Positions 1 through 9,398 of a stretch of 64,000 bases of DNA are shown here, in pieces; position 1 is the first letter of the stretch, and each line of letters starts with the position of its first letter. Below the pieces are notes generated by a model, which made no database searches, had not been told where the DNA came from, and saw only the letters and a list, made by a program, of their open reading frames with translations. The position numbers were made by a program, and so were the translations under genes. The stretch is from Staphylococcus sp. (lineage in GTDB: Bacteria > Bacteroidota > Bacteroidia > Bacteroidales > Muribaculaceae), in the NCBI GenBank assembly GCA_023665865.1, contig JAMPDC010000001.1:211694-275693 (forward strand), given 5' to 3'.

Positions 1-132
1 TTGCACCTTTGCAAGCCACGCAGCCATCGCCGGAAGCTCCATGCCGAAATCAGCAAAAAGCCCGACAAGCAGCGAGAACGCTGCAACCGCAACAACTATG
101 CGCGAAATCCTGAGTATATTAGCCGGGACCAT
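1..132 (-). CDS. 4Fe-4S polyferredoxin-type membrane protein (YccM/NapH-like), N-terminal part only
   Basis: Only the first 44 codons lie in the window; the rest runs off the left edge. The visible part is an N-terminal membrane segment (RIVVAVAAFSLLVGL) followed by WLAKVQ, which resembles the start of Bacteroidales YccM-like proteins whose later part carries transmembrane helices and CxxCxxCxxxCP ferredoxin motifs. The ATG overlaps the stop codon of the upstream ferredoxin gene (TGATG), so the two are probably translationally coupled. The expected role is electron transfer at the inner membrane together with that partner. The assignment rests on a short stretch and on context, so it is moderate only. 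Confidence 0.5.
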   Translation of the reverse strand, partial: MVPANILRISRIVVAVAAFSLLVGLFADFGMELPAMAAWLAKVQ

Positions 133-599
133 CAAATCTGTTGACAACGTAAATCGCGCAACACATCCGTGAGCGCTGTAATGTTTGACATCTGTTGAGG
201 TATGTTGATTTTGACCGGACATGTAGGCACACACTGCCCACAGCTTATACAATGTTGCGACTGCACTTTATCCGGAAACTTATCCTCATAATCCAAAAGA
301 AATTTCCGTCCTTTTTCAGCGAAATCAGGATCATCGAGAGCGCCGGGCATGGCACCTTCCCGCAGAGCCCGGTCGACAAAAATAAAATTGCTCGGAATAT
401 CGATGCCATAGGGACATGGCATGCAATTATCACAAGCGACACAATCAATCTCACTGAGAGGATGGTAGGCGGAAGCAAGCCGCTCCCCCACACTCCTGAC
501 ATCGCGCGAGATATCCGGGCGACATGAACTCAGGACCGAAGGCACAAGCAGCGCGCCTCCGGCTCTCAGGAGCCATTGTCTACGGGTCATATTTTGCAT
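132..599 (-). CDS. exported 4Fe-4S dicluster ferredoxin, twin-arginine/lipoprotein-type leader
   Basis: A 155-aa protein. The start (MTRRQWLLRAGGALL...SSC) combines a twin-arginine-like RRQW motif with a possible lipobox cysteine, suggesting export of a folded cluster protein. Two cysteine groups follow: CVACDNCMPCPYGIDIP near residue 53 and CISCGQCVPTCPVKINIP near residue 117. Each is a classic [4Fe-4S] ligand set. The same two motifs form the C-terminal tail of Bacteroidales aldo/keto reductases, but no reductase domain is present here. It probably exchanges electrons with the membrane polyferredoxin encoded directly downstream (1-base overlap). The -7 box at 607-614 puts transcription start near 600, so the second ATG at 590 may be the true start. 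Confidence 0.72.
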   Translation of the reverse strand: MQNMTRRQWLLRAGGALLVPSVLSSCRPDISRDVRSVGERLASAYHPLSEIDCVACDNCMPCPYGIDIPSNFIFVDRALREGAMPGALDDPDFAEKGRKFLLDYEDKFPDKVQSQHCISCGQCVPTCPVKINIPQQMSNITALTDVLRDLRCQQI

Positions 600-606
600 A
601 CTGACG

Positions 607-614
607 CAAAATTA
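607..614 (-). promoter_or_regulatory. -7 promoter box (TAATTTTG) for the ferredoxin gene
   Basis: Exact match to the Bacteroidales -7 consensus TAnnTTTG on the minus strand. The predicted start point (about 7 bases downstream, near 600) almost coincides with the annotated ATG at 599, giving a leaderless or very short leader. Confidence 0.5.
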
Positions 615-652
615 GACAAAATTTTCCAAATGTCAAACGTAAAATCACACAG

Positions 653-687
653 GGACTCCGCCACACTCCCCTCCATGCAAGGAGTCC
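653..687 (-). terminator. weak hairpin after ispF
   Basis: GGACTCC (653-659) pairs with GGAGTCC (681-687) in the gap between ispF and the ferredoxin gene. There is no strong U run after it. It is a possible end for the porV-ispF message. Confidence 0.3.
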
Positions 688-696
688 GCCCAGCCG

Positions 697-1182
697 TCAA
701 CGGCCCATATCGGTGAGCGTGGCTACAGCCATGGCTGAGATGCCCTCACCGCGACCCTCGAAGCCAAGACGCTCTGTGGTAGTGGCCTTGACCGATACAC
801 AATCGGCCGGAATATTCAGATCAGCAGCGATATTGGCTATCATCTGCGGGATATATGTCAGCAATTTGGGGCGTTGGGCTATGATGGTCACATCAACATT
901 GTTGACAGTCATATTTTTCTCACCGATAATCTCTATCACACGGCGGAGAAGCACCCGCGAATCTGCGCCCCTATATTCTTCGGCCGTATCAGGGAAGTGA
1001 TAACCTATATCACGCATGGCAGCAGCGCCAAGCAACGCATCGGATAGCGCATGGAGCGCCACATCTGCATCGCTGTGTCCGAGCAATCCTTTCTCATAAG
1101 GGATTTTCACTCCACACAGTATCAAATCCCTGTCTTCGACAAGACGATGGACATCATAGCCCATACCGGTGCGTATCATCAT
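697..1182 (-). CDS. ispF: 2-C-methyl-D-erythritol 2,4-cyclodiphosphate synthase
   Basis: A 161-aa cytoplasmic enzyme of the MEP isoprenoid pathway. The family converts CDP-methylerythritol 2-phosphate to the cyclic diphosphate with release of CMP. Metal ligands are visible as D10-x-H12 (GYDVHR) and H44, inside the signature [19 protein letters not shown]. The late motif [14 protein letters not shown] is also present. The length is typical and the gene looks intact. It starts 22 bases after the end of porV on the same strand, so the two probably share a message. Confidence 0.96.
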   Translation of the reverse strand: MMIRTGMGYDVHRLVEDRDLILCGVKIPYEKGLLGHSDADVALHALSDALLGAAAMRDIGYHFPDTAEEYRGADSRVLLRRVIEIIGEKNMTVNNVDVTIIAQRPKLLTYIPQMIANIAADLNIPADCVSVKATTTERLGFEGRGEGISAMAVATLTDMGR

Positions 1183-1204
1183 ATCTTTATCCTTAAAACA
1201 GGTA

Positions 1205-2398
1205 TTACTTACGCCCGAAGATTTCCTTCAGGCCATCCATATCAAATGTCAGGGTGAAGCGGAGAGTCTGATCAAGAGGTGAATTCTGAGAAGTCGCTAT
1301 CATATAGCTGGCGTCGAGACGGAGGACATTGAGCGCGAATCCGGCTCCAAGGGCAAAATACTGCTGATTACCCTTCTTCGGATTCTGATAGTTGTAGCCA
1401 CCGCGGAGGAAGAACTGCTGATTGTAATTATACTCCGCACCGATGGCGACACAGACCTCTCTGAGCTCTTCGGCAAATCCACCGGGAGCATCCGAGAATG
1501 ACTTGAAGATACCGGTGATCGACGACATGTTCTGCCAATCCTCGTATGCCTTCACATATTCAATCTCGCCATCCGTATCATCCGCATAGTCTACGCGGCG
1601 AGGCATAGTCGGGACGAGGAGCTTGTTGAGATCAAGATTGAGGGCAAGGTTATGGTAGTCGGCGAGCGGGAATGTGAAAGATGTTCCCAAGCGGAGATTC
1701 GTCGGAAGGAAGGCCGGATTGTCGCCGTGATTGTAGCTTACCTTGGAACCGATATTGGAAATATCCCAACCCCATGACCACTGGCACTCATTACGTCCGA
1801 TGATCGGATATGAGGTGAAATAGCCTGAGATGTCGGCGGCAAATGCCGAAGCGCCTGTCGACTGGTCGCCGGCATAGCTCTCGCTGAAACCAAGGTCCGA
1901 ATAGATGTAGCGGAACACTACGCCCATCGAGAACTTATCGGACAGTTTGCGCGAATAACCGATATCAAAACTCATCTCGTAAGGATTGAGCGTATGGCTG
2001 AATTGTCCGTCAAGTCCTGACGAGACCTCACCAAGTGAAAAATAACGCAGCGAGGCTGAGATCGCCTGATTGTCCTCGTAGCCGAATTTCCAATAGCCGG
2101 CGAGATTGGCAAGGAATATATCATTGACAAGTTTACGGAGCCACGGGGTATAGCTCAATGCCACAGACCCCTTTGAATAAGCAAAGGCATATTTCGATGG
2201 ATTCCAAAACTGGCTGTTGGCATCAGGGTCAGTAGCCGCGCCGATGTCACCCATGCCGGCACCGCGGGCATCCGGAGCGATACCGAGCGATGTCACACCT
2301 GTCTGAATCGGGTTGAACTCGTCTTTCTGTGCAAATGAAGCGAAGGTACCGCACATTGCGATGACCACTACCGCTACTATATTTCTGATCACTGTCAT
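1205..2398 (-). CDS. porV: type IX secretion system outer membrane protein PorV (LptO)
   Basis: A 397-aa outer-membrane beta-barrel. The signal peptide ends near [10 protein letters not shown]. The family start is clear: [20 protein letters not shown] followed by [24 protein letters not shown]. The C-terminus ([19 protein letters not shown]) is a closing strand. PorV works with the PorU sortase: known members carry type IX substrates from the SprA translocon to the sortase that removes the C-terminal domain. Its presence implies the cell has a type IX system, although no substrate with an obvious C-terminal secretion domain was seen in this window. It is followed by ispF. No clear -7 box was found upstream. 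Confidence 0.93.
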   Translation of the reverse strand: MTVIRNIVAVVVIAMCGTFASFAQKDEFNPIQTGVTSLGIAPDARGAGMGDIGAATDPDANSQFWNPSKYAFAYSKGSVALSYTPWLRKLVNDIFLANLAGYWKFGYEDNQAISASLRYFSLGEVSSGLDGQFSHTLNPYEMSFDIGYSRKLSDKFSMGVVFRYIYSDLGFSESYAGDQSTGASAFAADISGYFTSYPIIGRNECQWSWGWDISNIGSKVSYNHGDNPAFLPTNLRLGTSFTFPLADYHNLALNLDLNKLLVPTMPRRVDYADDTDGEIEYVKAYEDWQNMSSITGIFKSFSDAPGGFAEELREVCVAIGAEYNYNQQFFLRGGYNYQNPKKGNQQYFALGAGFALNVLRLDASYMIATSQNSPLDQTLRFTLTFDMDGLKEIFGRK

Positions 2399-2594
2399 CT
2401 ATGTAATATATAGTAAAAAAGATTTCAAGGGTATGTCTACATTCATTATAACTTGAATCTTGGCCGAATATTGCCCCGCAGCGCATATTTTACGCTCCCG
2501 TAGCGGACTCTATATAGCCTGCGGTTTCAGCATCATCACATCGGTCCCTGAAAAATCACTATTTTTAGGTATTTTAAAGATGATAAATAATTCG

Positions 2595-2602
2595 TAAGTT
2601 TG
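2595..2602 (+). promoter_or_regulatory. -7 promoter box (TAAGTTTG) for feoAB
   Basis: TAnnTTTG match 27 bases before the feoAB start codon. The rest of 2399-2594 is AT-rich with no visible Fur-type palindrome. Confidence 0.5.
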
Positions 2603-2628
2603 CGGTCCAATTTGCAATCCATTCATAT

Positions 2629-5052
2629 ATGTTTAAGAGACTATCTGAGCTACAACCGGGAGAAAGCGGCACTGTGGTTAAAATCATCGGCCACGGCGCC
2701 TTCCGCAAGAGGATGTTGGAAATGGGATTTGTCAGAGGCCGCAAAGTCAGCGTCCTGCTTGACGCACCACTCCGCGACCCGGTGAAATATGAGATCATGG
2801 GCTATGAAGTTTCGCTCCGCCGCTCGGAAGCAAAGCTCGTTGAAGTGTCGGTCGAGAACCTCGATGCCACTGCAGATCATCTTCAGACAGCTGCCGGACC
2901 GACATTCCTATCCGAGGACGGGCAGCCTGCCAAAACTCACCATGAATCCCATACCCGACATGCGATGCGCACCATCAATGTCGCGCTCATCGGCAACCCG
3001 AACTGTGGCAAGACCTCTCTCTTCAACATTGCCTCCGGCTCGCGCGAACATGTAGGCAACTACAGCGGTGTCACCGTCGACGCAAAAAGCGGAAGTCTCA
3101 TACATAAGAATTTCAGGATTAATATTGTCGACCTGCCGGGCACATATTCCCTCGCGTCCTACTCCCCGGAGGAGCTTTATGTGCGTCGCTATCTCCACGA
3201 CGAGAGCCCGGATGTTATTATTAATGTGGTCGACGGCTCAAATCTCGAGCGCAACCTCTATCTCACGACCGAGCTTATCGACATGGACCGCAGCATGGTC
3301 ATAGCGCTCAACATGGTCGACGAGCTCGACCGGGCCGGCATCAAACTTGACTGCAAGACGCTCGGCGAAATGATCGGTGTGCCAATCGTGCCTACGGCCG
3401 CCCGCACCGGACGCGGAATCGAGGAGCTGCTCGACACAGTGATCCGTGTCTATGAAGGCATCGATCCCTCAGTCCGCCATATCCACGTCAATCTCGGCTC
3501 AGATATCGAAGCCGCTGTAAGCCAGATCAAGGATGCCCTGAAAGCCGACCCGAACGTGGAGCTGCTTTTCTCGCCACGCTATCTTGCCATCAAACTCATC
3601 GAGCGTGATGCTGAGGTAGAAAAGACCATATCCATGCTTCCTGACGGGAAAAACATAATAGCTCTGCGCGATTCATTGGTCGAGCACCTGAAACCTGCCG
3701 GCGACGACATCAGCATGGCTATCGCCAATGCAAAATATGGCTTCATTGCCGGAGCTCTCGCCGAAACCATGGAACAGTCAAAGACCGAGGAGATCAATTC
3801 GACCAAAATCCTCGACACCATCGTCACCAACCGTCTATTCGGCTTCCCGATATTCATCGGCATAATGTTCTGCATATTCTGGGCGACATTCGAGCTTGGT
3901 TCCTACCCGATGGAATGGATTGAGTCGCTCGTCAGCTGGCTGGGAGACCTGTCGCGCGAATATCTCCCCGAAGGAGCGATCAAAGACCTGATAGCCGACG
4001 GTATCATAGGAGGCGTCGGAGGTGTGATAGTCTTCCTCCCGAATATCCTCATCCTCTATCTCTGCATCTCCTTCATGGAGGACTCCGGCTACATGGCGCG
4101 CGCAGCCTTCATCATGGACAAAGTGATGCACAAGCTCGGGCTTCACGGCAAATCATTCATCCCGCTCGTCATGGGCTTCGGATGCACCGTCCCGTCCATC
4201 ATGGCTTCGCGCTCCATCGAAAGCCGTTCGAGCCGACTCATCACGATACTCATCAACCCCTTTATCAGTTGCTCTGCCCGCCTACCGATCTACGTGCTGC
4301 TTATCGGGACATTTTTCCCCAACCATGCCACACTGGTATTTATGTGCATCTACCTCCTCGGAATCGCTGTAGCCGGTGTCACCGCGCGCCTGCTCCGCCG
4401 CTTCCACTTCGGCGAAGACGTCACGCCTTTCGTCATGGAGCTCCCACCCTACCGTATCCCGACCCTTAAAGCAACCCTACGCCACATGTGGGGCAAGGGT
4501 GAGCAGTATTTGAAAAAAATGGGTGGAATAATCCTCGTGGCAAGCATCATCGTATGGGCGCTCAACTATTTCCCGCTCCACGACGGCAATTCATCCCGGG
4601 AAATCTCAGCCGCGACCGTTGTCGACGACAATGCGATCGACCCGTCGCGCGACAGCTACCTTGAAATGGCCGGCAAAGCAATCAATCCGCTCATGGAACC
4701 GCTCGGCTTCCACTGGCGTGCATCGGTCGCCGCGCTCGCGGGAGTTCCAGCCAAAGAGATTGTAGTCTCGACACTCGGCGTACTCTACACCGGCAACGAA
4801 GAAGCCTCCGAACAGACTCTGTCTGCCCGCCTGACAGCTCCATCAGAAGCCACTGGCAAACCGGACTTCACAGCAGCTGCCGCGCTGAGTTTCATGGTAT
4901 TCGTCTTGCTCTACTGTCCCTGCATCGCCACGATCACAGCCATAGTCAAAGAGACCGGCAACCCCCGCTATGGATTGTTTGCCGTGGTCTACAATACACT
5001 CGTAGCGTGGATCATCGCCTTCATCGTCTATCAGATAGACATATTGTTTTAG
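2629..5052 (+). CDS. feoB: ferrous iron transporter, FeoA-FeoB fusion
   Basis: An 807-aa inner-membrane Fe(II) importer. Residues 1-75 form a FeoA-type SH3-like domain (LSELQPGESGTVVKI, MLEMGFVRG). A linker leads into the FeoB G domain: G1 GNPNCGKTS at 122-130, G3 DLPG at 168-171 and G4 NMVD at 228-231. From about residue 400 come Gate/Nucleoside-recognition membrane segments with conserved MGFGCTVPSI and a second LLYCPCIATI motif. The fusion of FeoA to FeoB is common in Bacteroidota and replaces a separate feoA gene. The family couples GTP binding to ferrous iron uptake under low oxygen. It has its own promoter, and the next gene is also separately promoted. Confidence 0.96.
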   Translation: MFKRLSELQPGESGTVVKIIGHGAFRKRMLEMGFVRGRKVSVLLDAPLRDPVKYEIMGYEVSLRRSEAKLVEVSVENLDATADHLQTAAGPTFLSEDGQPAKTHHESHTRHAMRTINVALIGNPNCGKTSLFNIASGSREHVGNYSGVTVDAKSGSLIHKNFRINIVDLPGTYSLASYSPEELYVRRYLHDESPDVIINVVDGSNLERNLYLTTELIDMDRSMVIALNMVDELDRAGIKLDCKTLGEMIGVPIVPTAARTGRGIEELLDTVIRVYEGIDPSVRHIHVNLGSDIEAAVSQIKDALKADPNVELLFSPRYLAIKLIERDAEVEKTISMLPDGKNIIALRDSLVEHLKPAGDDISMAIANAKYGFIAGALAETMEQSKTEEINSTKILDTIVTNRLFGFPIFIGIMFCIFWATFELGSYPMEWIESLVSWLGDLSREYLPEGAIKDLIADGIIGGVGGVIVFLPNILILYLCISFMEDSGYMARAAFIMDKVMHKLGLHGKSFIPLVMGFGCTVPSIMASRSIESRSSRLITILINPFISCSARLPIYVLLIGTFFPNHATLVFMCIYLLGIAVAGVTARLLRRFHFGEDVTPFVMELPPYRIPTLKATLRHMWGKGEQYLKKMGGIILVASIIVWALNYFPLHDGNSSREISAATVVDDNAIDPSRDSYLEMAGKAINPLMEPLGFHWRASVAALAGVPAKEIVVSTLGVLYTGNEEASEQTLSARLTAPSEATGKPDFTAAAALSFMVFVLLYCPCIATITAIVKETGNPRYGLFAVVYNTLVAWIIAFIVYQIDILF

Positions 5053-5096
5053 ACGGCATTTAGCGCAAAAAGGGCTGAAAAGTCAAGAAAAAGCCG

Positions 5097-5104
5097 TATC
5101 TTTG
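5097..5104 (+). promoter_or_regulatory. -7 promoter box (TATCTTTG) for the FtsX-like permease
   Basis: Exact TAnnTTTG match ending 8 bases before the ATG at 5113. The message would be nearly leaderless. Confidence 0.45.
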
Positions 5105-5112
5105 CCCCCGAC

Positions 5113-6360
5113 ATGTCACTTGCTCTTTTCATAGCCCAACGCCTCTCACTGCGATCCAACTCAGGAAAATTGCAGTCAGGCATAATGATCGCAGTCGCCG
5201 GCATAGCCCTCTCGGTGATTGTAATGCTCATATCCATAGCCGTAATGATGGGCTTCAAAGAGGAGATCCGTCATAAAATCATGGGATTTGACGCACAGCT
5301 GACAATCACGGCCCAAAACGCAGATGAAAACCGGGGCGGCAACCTCGTTGACATAAACAGCGTGAGGCCCTCCATAGATCGTCTGCCGGTCAAAGTCACG
5401 ACAGCACTGACTATCCGCCAGCCGGCGATCCTAAAGACTGAGAGCGACTTCACCGGAGCCGTCGTCAAAGGCATGAGCCGCGACTATGACTGGGAATTTG
5501 TGAAGCAGAATCTTGTCGAAGGCTCCATCCCGGACTATCAAGCCGACTCAACGCTCTATCATGTCATCATATCAAGAGCGATGGCCCGTAATCTCGCCAC
5601 AGGACTTGGCGAGAAAATCGACGCCTATTTTCTCGGCTCTGATTCCTACAAGACCCGACGGCTCAAAGTAGCCGCCATCTATGACACCCACTTCAGCGAA
5701 TATGACGAGAGTTACATCTTCGGCACACTCCCGATGCTCTCCGCCCTTGCTTCACTCGACGAGAATTATGGAACCCAACTCGAGATCTATGGGCTCAAGA
5801 GCGACAAAGACATAAGGAACTGCGCCCGCCACCTGTCGTCAAATCTAATGGACGAGCTCTACACGGGAAGGACATCGACCCTCTACACTGTCACCGACGT
5901 CCACACCTCTGCGGCGATCTACTTCAACTGGCTCGAACTGCTCGACACAAACGTAGTGGTCATACTGACACTCATGTCACTGCTGACCTGTCTGACACTC
6001 GTCTCATCATTATACATCCTTGTGCTTCGTCGCGTGAATATGATAGGAATCCTGAAAGCTCTCGGTGCCACCGACGGGCTCATCCGTCGCGCCTTTGTCT
6101 TCCTGACGATGCGGATCCTTGCCATAGGCCTCATCGCCGGCAACATCATCGGCATAGGCATAATCTTGGTCCAAAGCTCTACCCACGTCATCCCGCTGAA
6201 CCCGGAGGCCTACTATCTCGACCACGTGCCTATGCAATTCTCCCTCCCCGCAGTCGCCATCCTCAACATCGCCATCGCTGTCGTGTCATTCCTTGTACTG
6301 CTCTTACCGTCGGCCATCATCACAACCATCCCACCCTCAAAAGTCATCAAATATGATTGA
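5113..6360 (+). CDS. FtsX-like ABC transporter permease (LolC/LolE type)
   Basis: A 415-aa inner-membrane protein with the LolE/MacB arrangement. One N-terminal helix (SGIMIAVAGIALSVIVMLISIAVMMGF) is followed by a periplasmic domain of about 200 residues, then three C-terminal helices (from VVVILTLMSLLTCLTLVSSLYILVL onward). The cytoplasmic loop RRVNMIGILKALGATDGLIRRAF is the typical coupling region that touches an ATPase. The family moves lipoproteins or drives envelope remodelling with a LolD-like ATPase; no ATPase gene is adjacent, so the partner must be encoded elsewhere. The start MSLALFIAQRL matches family starts. The exact substrate cannot be told from sequence. Confidence 0.82.
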   Translation: MSLALFIAQRLSLRSNSGKLQSGIMIAVAGIALSVIVMLISIAVMMGFKEEIRHKIMGFDAQLTITAQNADENRGGNLVDINSVRPSIDRLPVKVTTALTIRQPAILKTESDFTGAVVKGMSRDYDWEFVKQNLVEGSIPDYQADSTLYHVIISRAMARNLATGLGEKIDAYFLGSDSYKTRRLKVAAIYDTHFSEYDESYIFGTLPMLSALASLDENYGTQLEIYGLKSDKDIRNCARHLSSNLMDELYTGRTSTLYTVTDVHTSAAIYFNWLELLDTNVVVILTLMSLLTCLTLVSSLYILVLRRVNMIGILKALGATDGLIRRAFVFLTMRILAIGLIAGNIIGIGIILVQSSTHVIPLNPEAYYLDHVPMQFSLPAVAILNIAIAVVSFLVLLLPSAIITTIPPSKVIKYD

Positions 6361-6449
6361 CCATACGCCCGATGAGGCTCTGACTCGTAAAACAAATATA
6401 ATTTTATGAAAGAATAGCGAAAAATAAGGGCTCGATTAAAAAAAATCAC

Positions 6450-6594
6450 TATCTTTGCATAAGCAATGCGCCCCGGCACGGTCTATGACAAAGACCCCGG
6501 CCGGCGACAGGCAATCGCTGTTGACCTTAAAAGAATCTACACTCATCCAACATCGAGAAATACAAAATTTATATTATCAATATCTAATTACAGA
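6450..6594 (+). promoter_or_regulatory. ppdK promoter and 130-base leader
   Basis: TATCTTTG at 6450-6457 is an exact -7 box. The expected start near 6464 leaves a leader of about 130 bases before the ppdK ATG at 6595, much longer than others in the window. The leader is GC-rich at 6466-6515 with short pairing segments (GGTC...GACC), then AT-rich. An in-frame upstream ATG at 6466 would add 43 residues unlike any PPDK start and is not favoured. Confidence 0.45.
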
Positions 6595-9309
6595 ATGAAA
6601 AGAGTTTATACTTTTGGAGATGGCAAAGCAGAAGGCAATGCCTCAATGCGCAATCTCCTCGGTGGCAAAGGTGCGAACCTTGCCGAAATGAACCTTCTCG
6701 GCATGCCCGTGCCTCCCGGTTTCACTATCACTACTGAAGTCTGCACCGAATACACACAGTATGGCCGTGACAAAGTAGTCAAAGACCTCAAGAGCGAAGT
6801 CGAAAAAGCTATCGCACACGTTGAGGAGCTCACCGGTAAAAAATTCAACGATCCTGAAAATCCCCTTCTCGTCTCAGTACGCTCAGGCGCACGCGCCTCT
6901 ATGCCCGGCATGATGGACACCGTCCTCAACCTCGGTATGAACGATGCAACTGTCGAATCTCTCGCCAAGAAGAGCGGCAACGCCCGCTTCGCATGGGACA
7001 GCTACCGCCGTTTCGTGCAGATGTATGGCGACGTCGTTCTCGGAATGAAGCCCAAGAGCAAAGCCGACATCGATCCCTTCGAGGAAATCATGGACAAGGT
7101 GAAGGAAGAAAAGGGCGTGAAACTCGACACCGAGCTCACTGTCGAAGATCTCCAGAACCTCGTGAAACTCTTCAAGGCAGCTGTCAAAGAATATACCGGC
7201 AAAGACTTCCCCAACGACGCATGGGAACAGCTCTGGGGCGGCATCTGCGCTGTGTTTGACAGCTGGATGAACGAACGCGCCATCATCTACCGCCGCATGA
7301 ACCAGATCCCCGAGGAATGGGGCACAGCCGTCAACGTACAGGCTATGGTCTACGGCAACATGGGCGACAACTCAGCTACTGGCGTAGCCTTCAGCCGCGA
7401 CGCCGCTACCGGCGAAAACATCTTCAACGGCGAATACCTCATCAACGCACAGGGCGAGGACGTGGTTGCCGGCATCCGCACTCCCCAGCAGATCACAGTC
7501 GAAGGCTCTCGCCGTTGGGCTGCCCTCCAGGGTATCAGCGAAGAGGTCCGCGCTGCCAAATATCCCTCTCTTGAAGAGTCTATGCCCGTCTGCGCTGCCG
7601 AGCTCATCGCTATCGCAGGCCGTCTCGAAGACTACTACAAGGATATGCAGGACATGGAATTCACCATCCAGGACGGCAAACTCTGGATGCTCCAGACCCG
7701 TAACGGCAAGCGTACTGGCGCTGCTATGGTGAAAATCGCCATGGATCTCCTCCGTGCAGGTGAGATCGACGAAAAAACAGTCCTCGCACGTATGGAGCCG
7801 CAGAAACTCGACGAGCTCCTCCACCCCGTCTTCGACAAAGCCGCTCTCAAGCGCGCCAATGTCGTAGCCAAAGGCCTTCCCGCATCTCCCGGCGCAGCAG
7901 CCGGTCAGGTTGTGTTCTCAGCTGAAGATGCAGAGGCATGGAGCGAGAAAAAACGCAAGGTAGTCCTCGTCCGCATCGAGACATCACCCGAAGACCTCCG
8001 CGGTATGGCAGTCGCCCAGGGCATCCTCACAATGCGTGGCGGTATGACCTCACACGCAGCCGTAGTTGCCCGTGGTATGGGTAAGTGCTGTGTGTCAGGC
8101 GCAGGCGAAATCCGCGTTGACTACAAGAACAAGACTGTGGAGATGAGCGGCAAAGTCTACAAAGAAGGTGACTGGATCTCACTCAACGGTTCTACAGGCG
8201 AAGTTTACGACGGTCAGGTGCCCACCACCGAGCCCGAACTCGGCGGCGACTTCGGCGCGATCATGAACCTCGCGGCAAAATATACCAAGACCCTCGTCCG
8301 CACCAACGCCGACACTCCCCGCGATGCAAAGCAGGCCCGTCACTTCGGCGCTCAGGGTATCGGTCTCTGCCGCACCGAGCACATGTTCTTCGAAGGCGAC
8401 CGTATCAAGGCCGTACGCGAAATGATCCTCGCTTCTGACGAAGAAGGCCGTCGTGCAGCACTTGCCAAACTTCTCCCCATGCAGCGCGGTGACTTCGAAG
8501 GCATCTTCGAAGCTATGGACGGCTATGGCGTGACAATCCGCCTCCTCGATCCCCCGTTGCACGAATTCGTACCCCACCAGACTGCAACCCAGAAAGAACT
8601 TGCAGAGCAGATGGGCATCACTCTCGAAGAAGTGAAAGCCAAGGTTGACTCACTCGAAGAATTCAACCCCATGCTCGGCCACCGCGGCTGCCGCCTCGGC
8701 ATCACCTATCCCGAGATCACCGAGATGCAGACTCGTGCCATCATCGAGGCAGCTCTCGCTGTCAAGGCTCGCGGAATCGACGTTCACCCCGAAATCATGA
8801 TTCCTCTCGTCGGTTCTCTCAAAGAAATCCAGAACCAGGCAGACGTCATCAACATCACCGCTGCCAAAGTATTTGAGGAAGCAGGCCACAGCGTACCCTA
8901 CAAAGTTGGTACAATGATCGAGGTTCCCCGTGCTGCTCTCGTTGCAAACCAGATTGCTGAAGTCGCAGACTTCTTCTCATTCGGTACAAACGACCTCACC
9001 CAGATGACCTTCGGATTCTCACGCGACGACGCTCCCAAATTCCTCAAGTTCTACAAGGAACACGGCATCATCAAGACCGATCCCTTTGAAGTCCTTGATC
9101 AGGAAGGTGTCGGCCAGCTCGTCAAGATGGGTGTTGAGAAAGGCCGTGCAACCAAACCCGAACTCAAAGTCGGTATTTGCGGTGAGCATGGTGGCGAACC
9201 CTCATCAGTCAAGTTCTGCGCCCGTCTCGGCATGAACTACGTGAGCTGCTCACCCTACCGTGTGCCCATCGCACGCGTAGCTGCGGCCCAGGCTGCTATC
9301 GAGGAATAA
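6595..9309 (+). CDS. ppdK: pyruvate, phosphate dikinase
   Basis: A 904-aa cytoplasmic enzyme for the reversible conversion of pyruvate, ATP and phosphate to PEP, AMP and pyrophosphate. The start MKRVYTFGDGKAEGNASMRNL is the canonical PPDK start with LGGKGANLAEM just after it. The N-terminal ATP-grasp domain contains SVRSGARASMPGMMDT. The swivelling domain carries the phosphorylated histidine H487 in GGMTSHAAVVARGMG. The C-terminal PEP/pyruvate barrel ends with the catalytic cysteine C862 in GICGEHGGEPSS. Codon choice is strongly biased (CTC, GGC, CCC), as expected for a highly expressed gene. It stands alone between its own promoter and a strong terminator. In anaerobic Bacteroidales it can serve PPi-linked glycolysis or gluconeogenesis. 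Confidence 0.97.
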   Translation: MKRVYTFGDGKAEGNASMRNLLGGKGANLAEMNLLGMPVPPGFTITTEVCTEYTQYGRDKVVKDLKSEVEKAIAHVEELTGKKFNDPENPLLVSVRSGARASMPGMMDTVLNLGMNDATVESLAKKSGNARFAWDSYRRFVQMYGDVVLGMKPKSKADIDPFEEIMDKVKEEKGVKLDTELTVEDLQNLVKLFKAAVKEYTGKDFPNDAWEQLWGGICAVFDSWMNERAIIYRRMNQIPEEWGTAVNVQAMVYGNMGDNSATGVAFSRDAATGENIFNGEYLINAQGEDVVAGIRTPQQITVEGSRRWAALQGISEEVRAAKYPSLEESMPVCAAELIAIAGRLEDYYKDMQDMEFTIQDGKLWMLQTRNGKRTGAAMVKIAMDLLRAGEIDEKTVLARMEPQKLDELLHPVFDKAALKRANVVAKGLPASPGAAAGQVVFSAEDAEAWSEKKRKVVLVRIETSPEDLRGMAVAQGILTMRGGMTSHAAVVARGMGKCCVSGAGEIRVDYKNKTVEMSGKVYKEGDWISLNGSTGEVYDGQVPTTEPELGGDFGAIMNLAAKYTKTLVRTNADTPRDAKQARHFGAQGIGLCRTEHMFFEGDRIKAVREMILASDEEGRRAALAKLLPMQRGDFEGIFEAMDGYGVTIRLLDPPLHEFVPHQTATQKELAEQMGITLEEVKAKVDSLEEFNPMLGHRGCRLGITYPEITEMQTRAIIEAALAVKARGIDVHPEIMIPLVGSLKEIQNQADVINITAAKVFEEAGHSVPYKVGTMIEVPRAALVANQIAEVADFFSFGTNDLTQMTFGFSRDDAPKFLKFYKEHGIIKTDPFEVLDQEGVGQLVKMGVEKGRATKPELKVGICGEHGGEPSSVKFCARLGMNYVSCSPYRVPIARVAAAQAAIEE

Positions 9310-9333
9310 GATTTAGCACTTAATCCATAAAAA

Positions 9334-9381
9334 TAGGTCGTAACTTTCTGAAACAAATCAGAGGTTACGACCTAATTTTTT
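9334..9381 (+). terminator. rho-independent terminator after ppdK
   Basis: taggtcgtaac (9334-9344) pairs with gttacgaccta (9364-9374), with a small nested CTG/CAG stem inside, followed by attttttat. It is 25 bases past the ppdK stop. Confidence 0.85.
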
Positions 9382-9398
9382 ATATCACTCCTGACGGT

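Noticed and set aside
6466-6594. Extension of ppdK upstream to ATG 6466
   Set aside because: The extra 43 residues (MRPGTVYDKDPG...) resemble no PPDK; MKRVYTFGDGKAEGNAS at 6595 is the canonical start.
7372-8889. Long minus-strand frames inside ppdK (up to 150 aa)
   Set aside because: They are a by-product of the strongly biased codon use of ppdK; their translations match no family.
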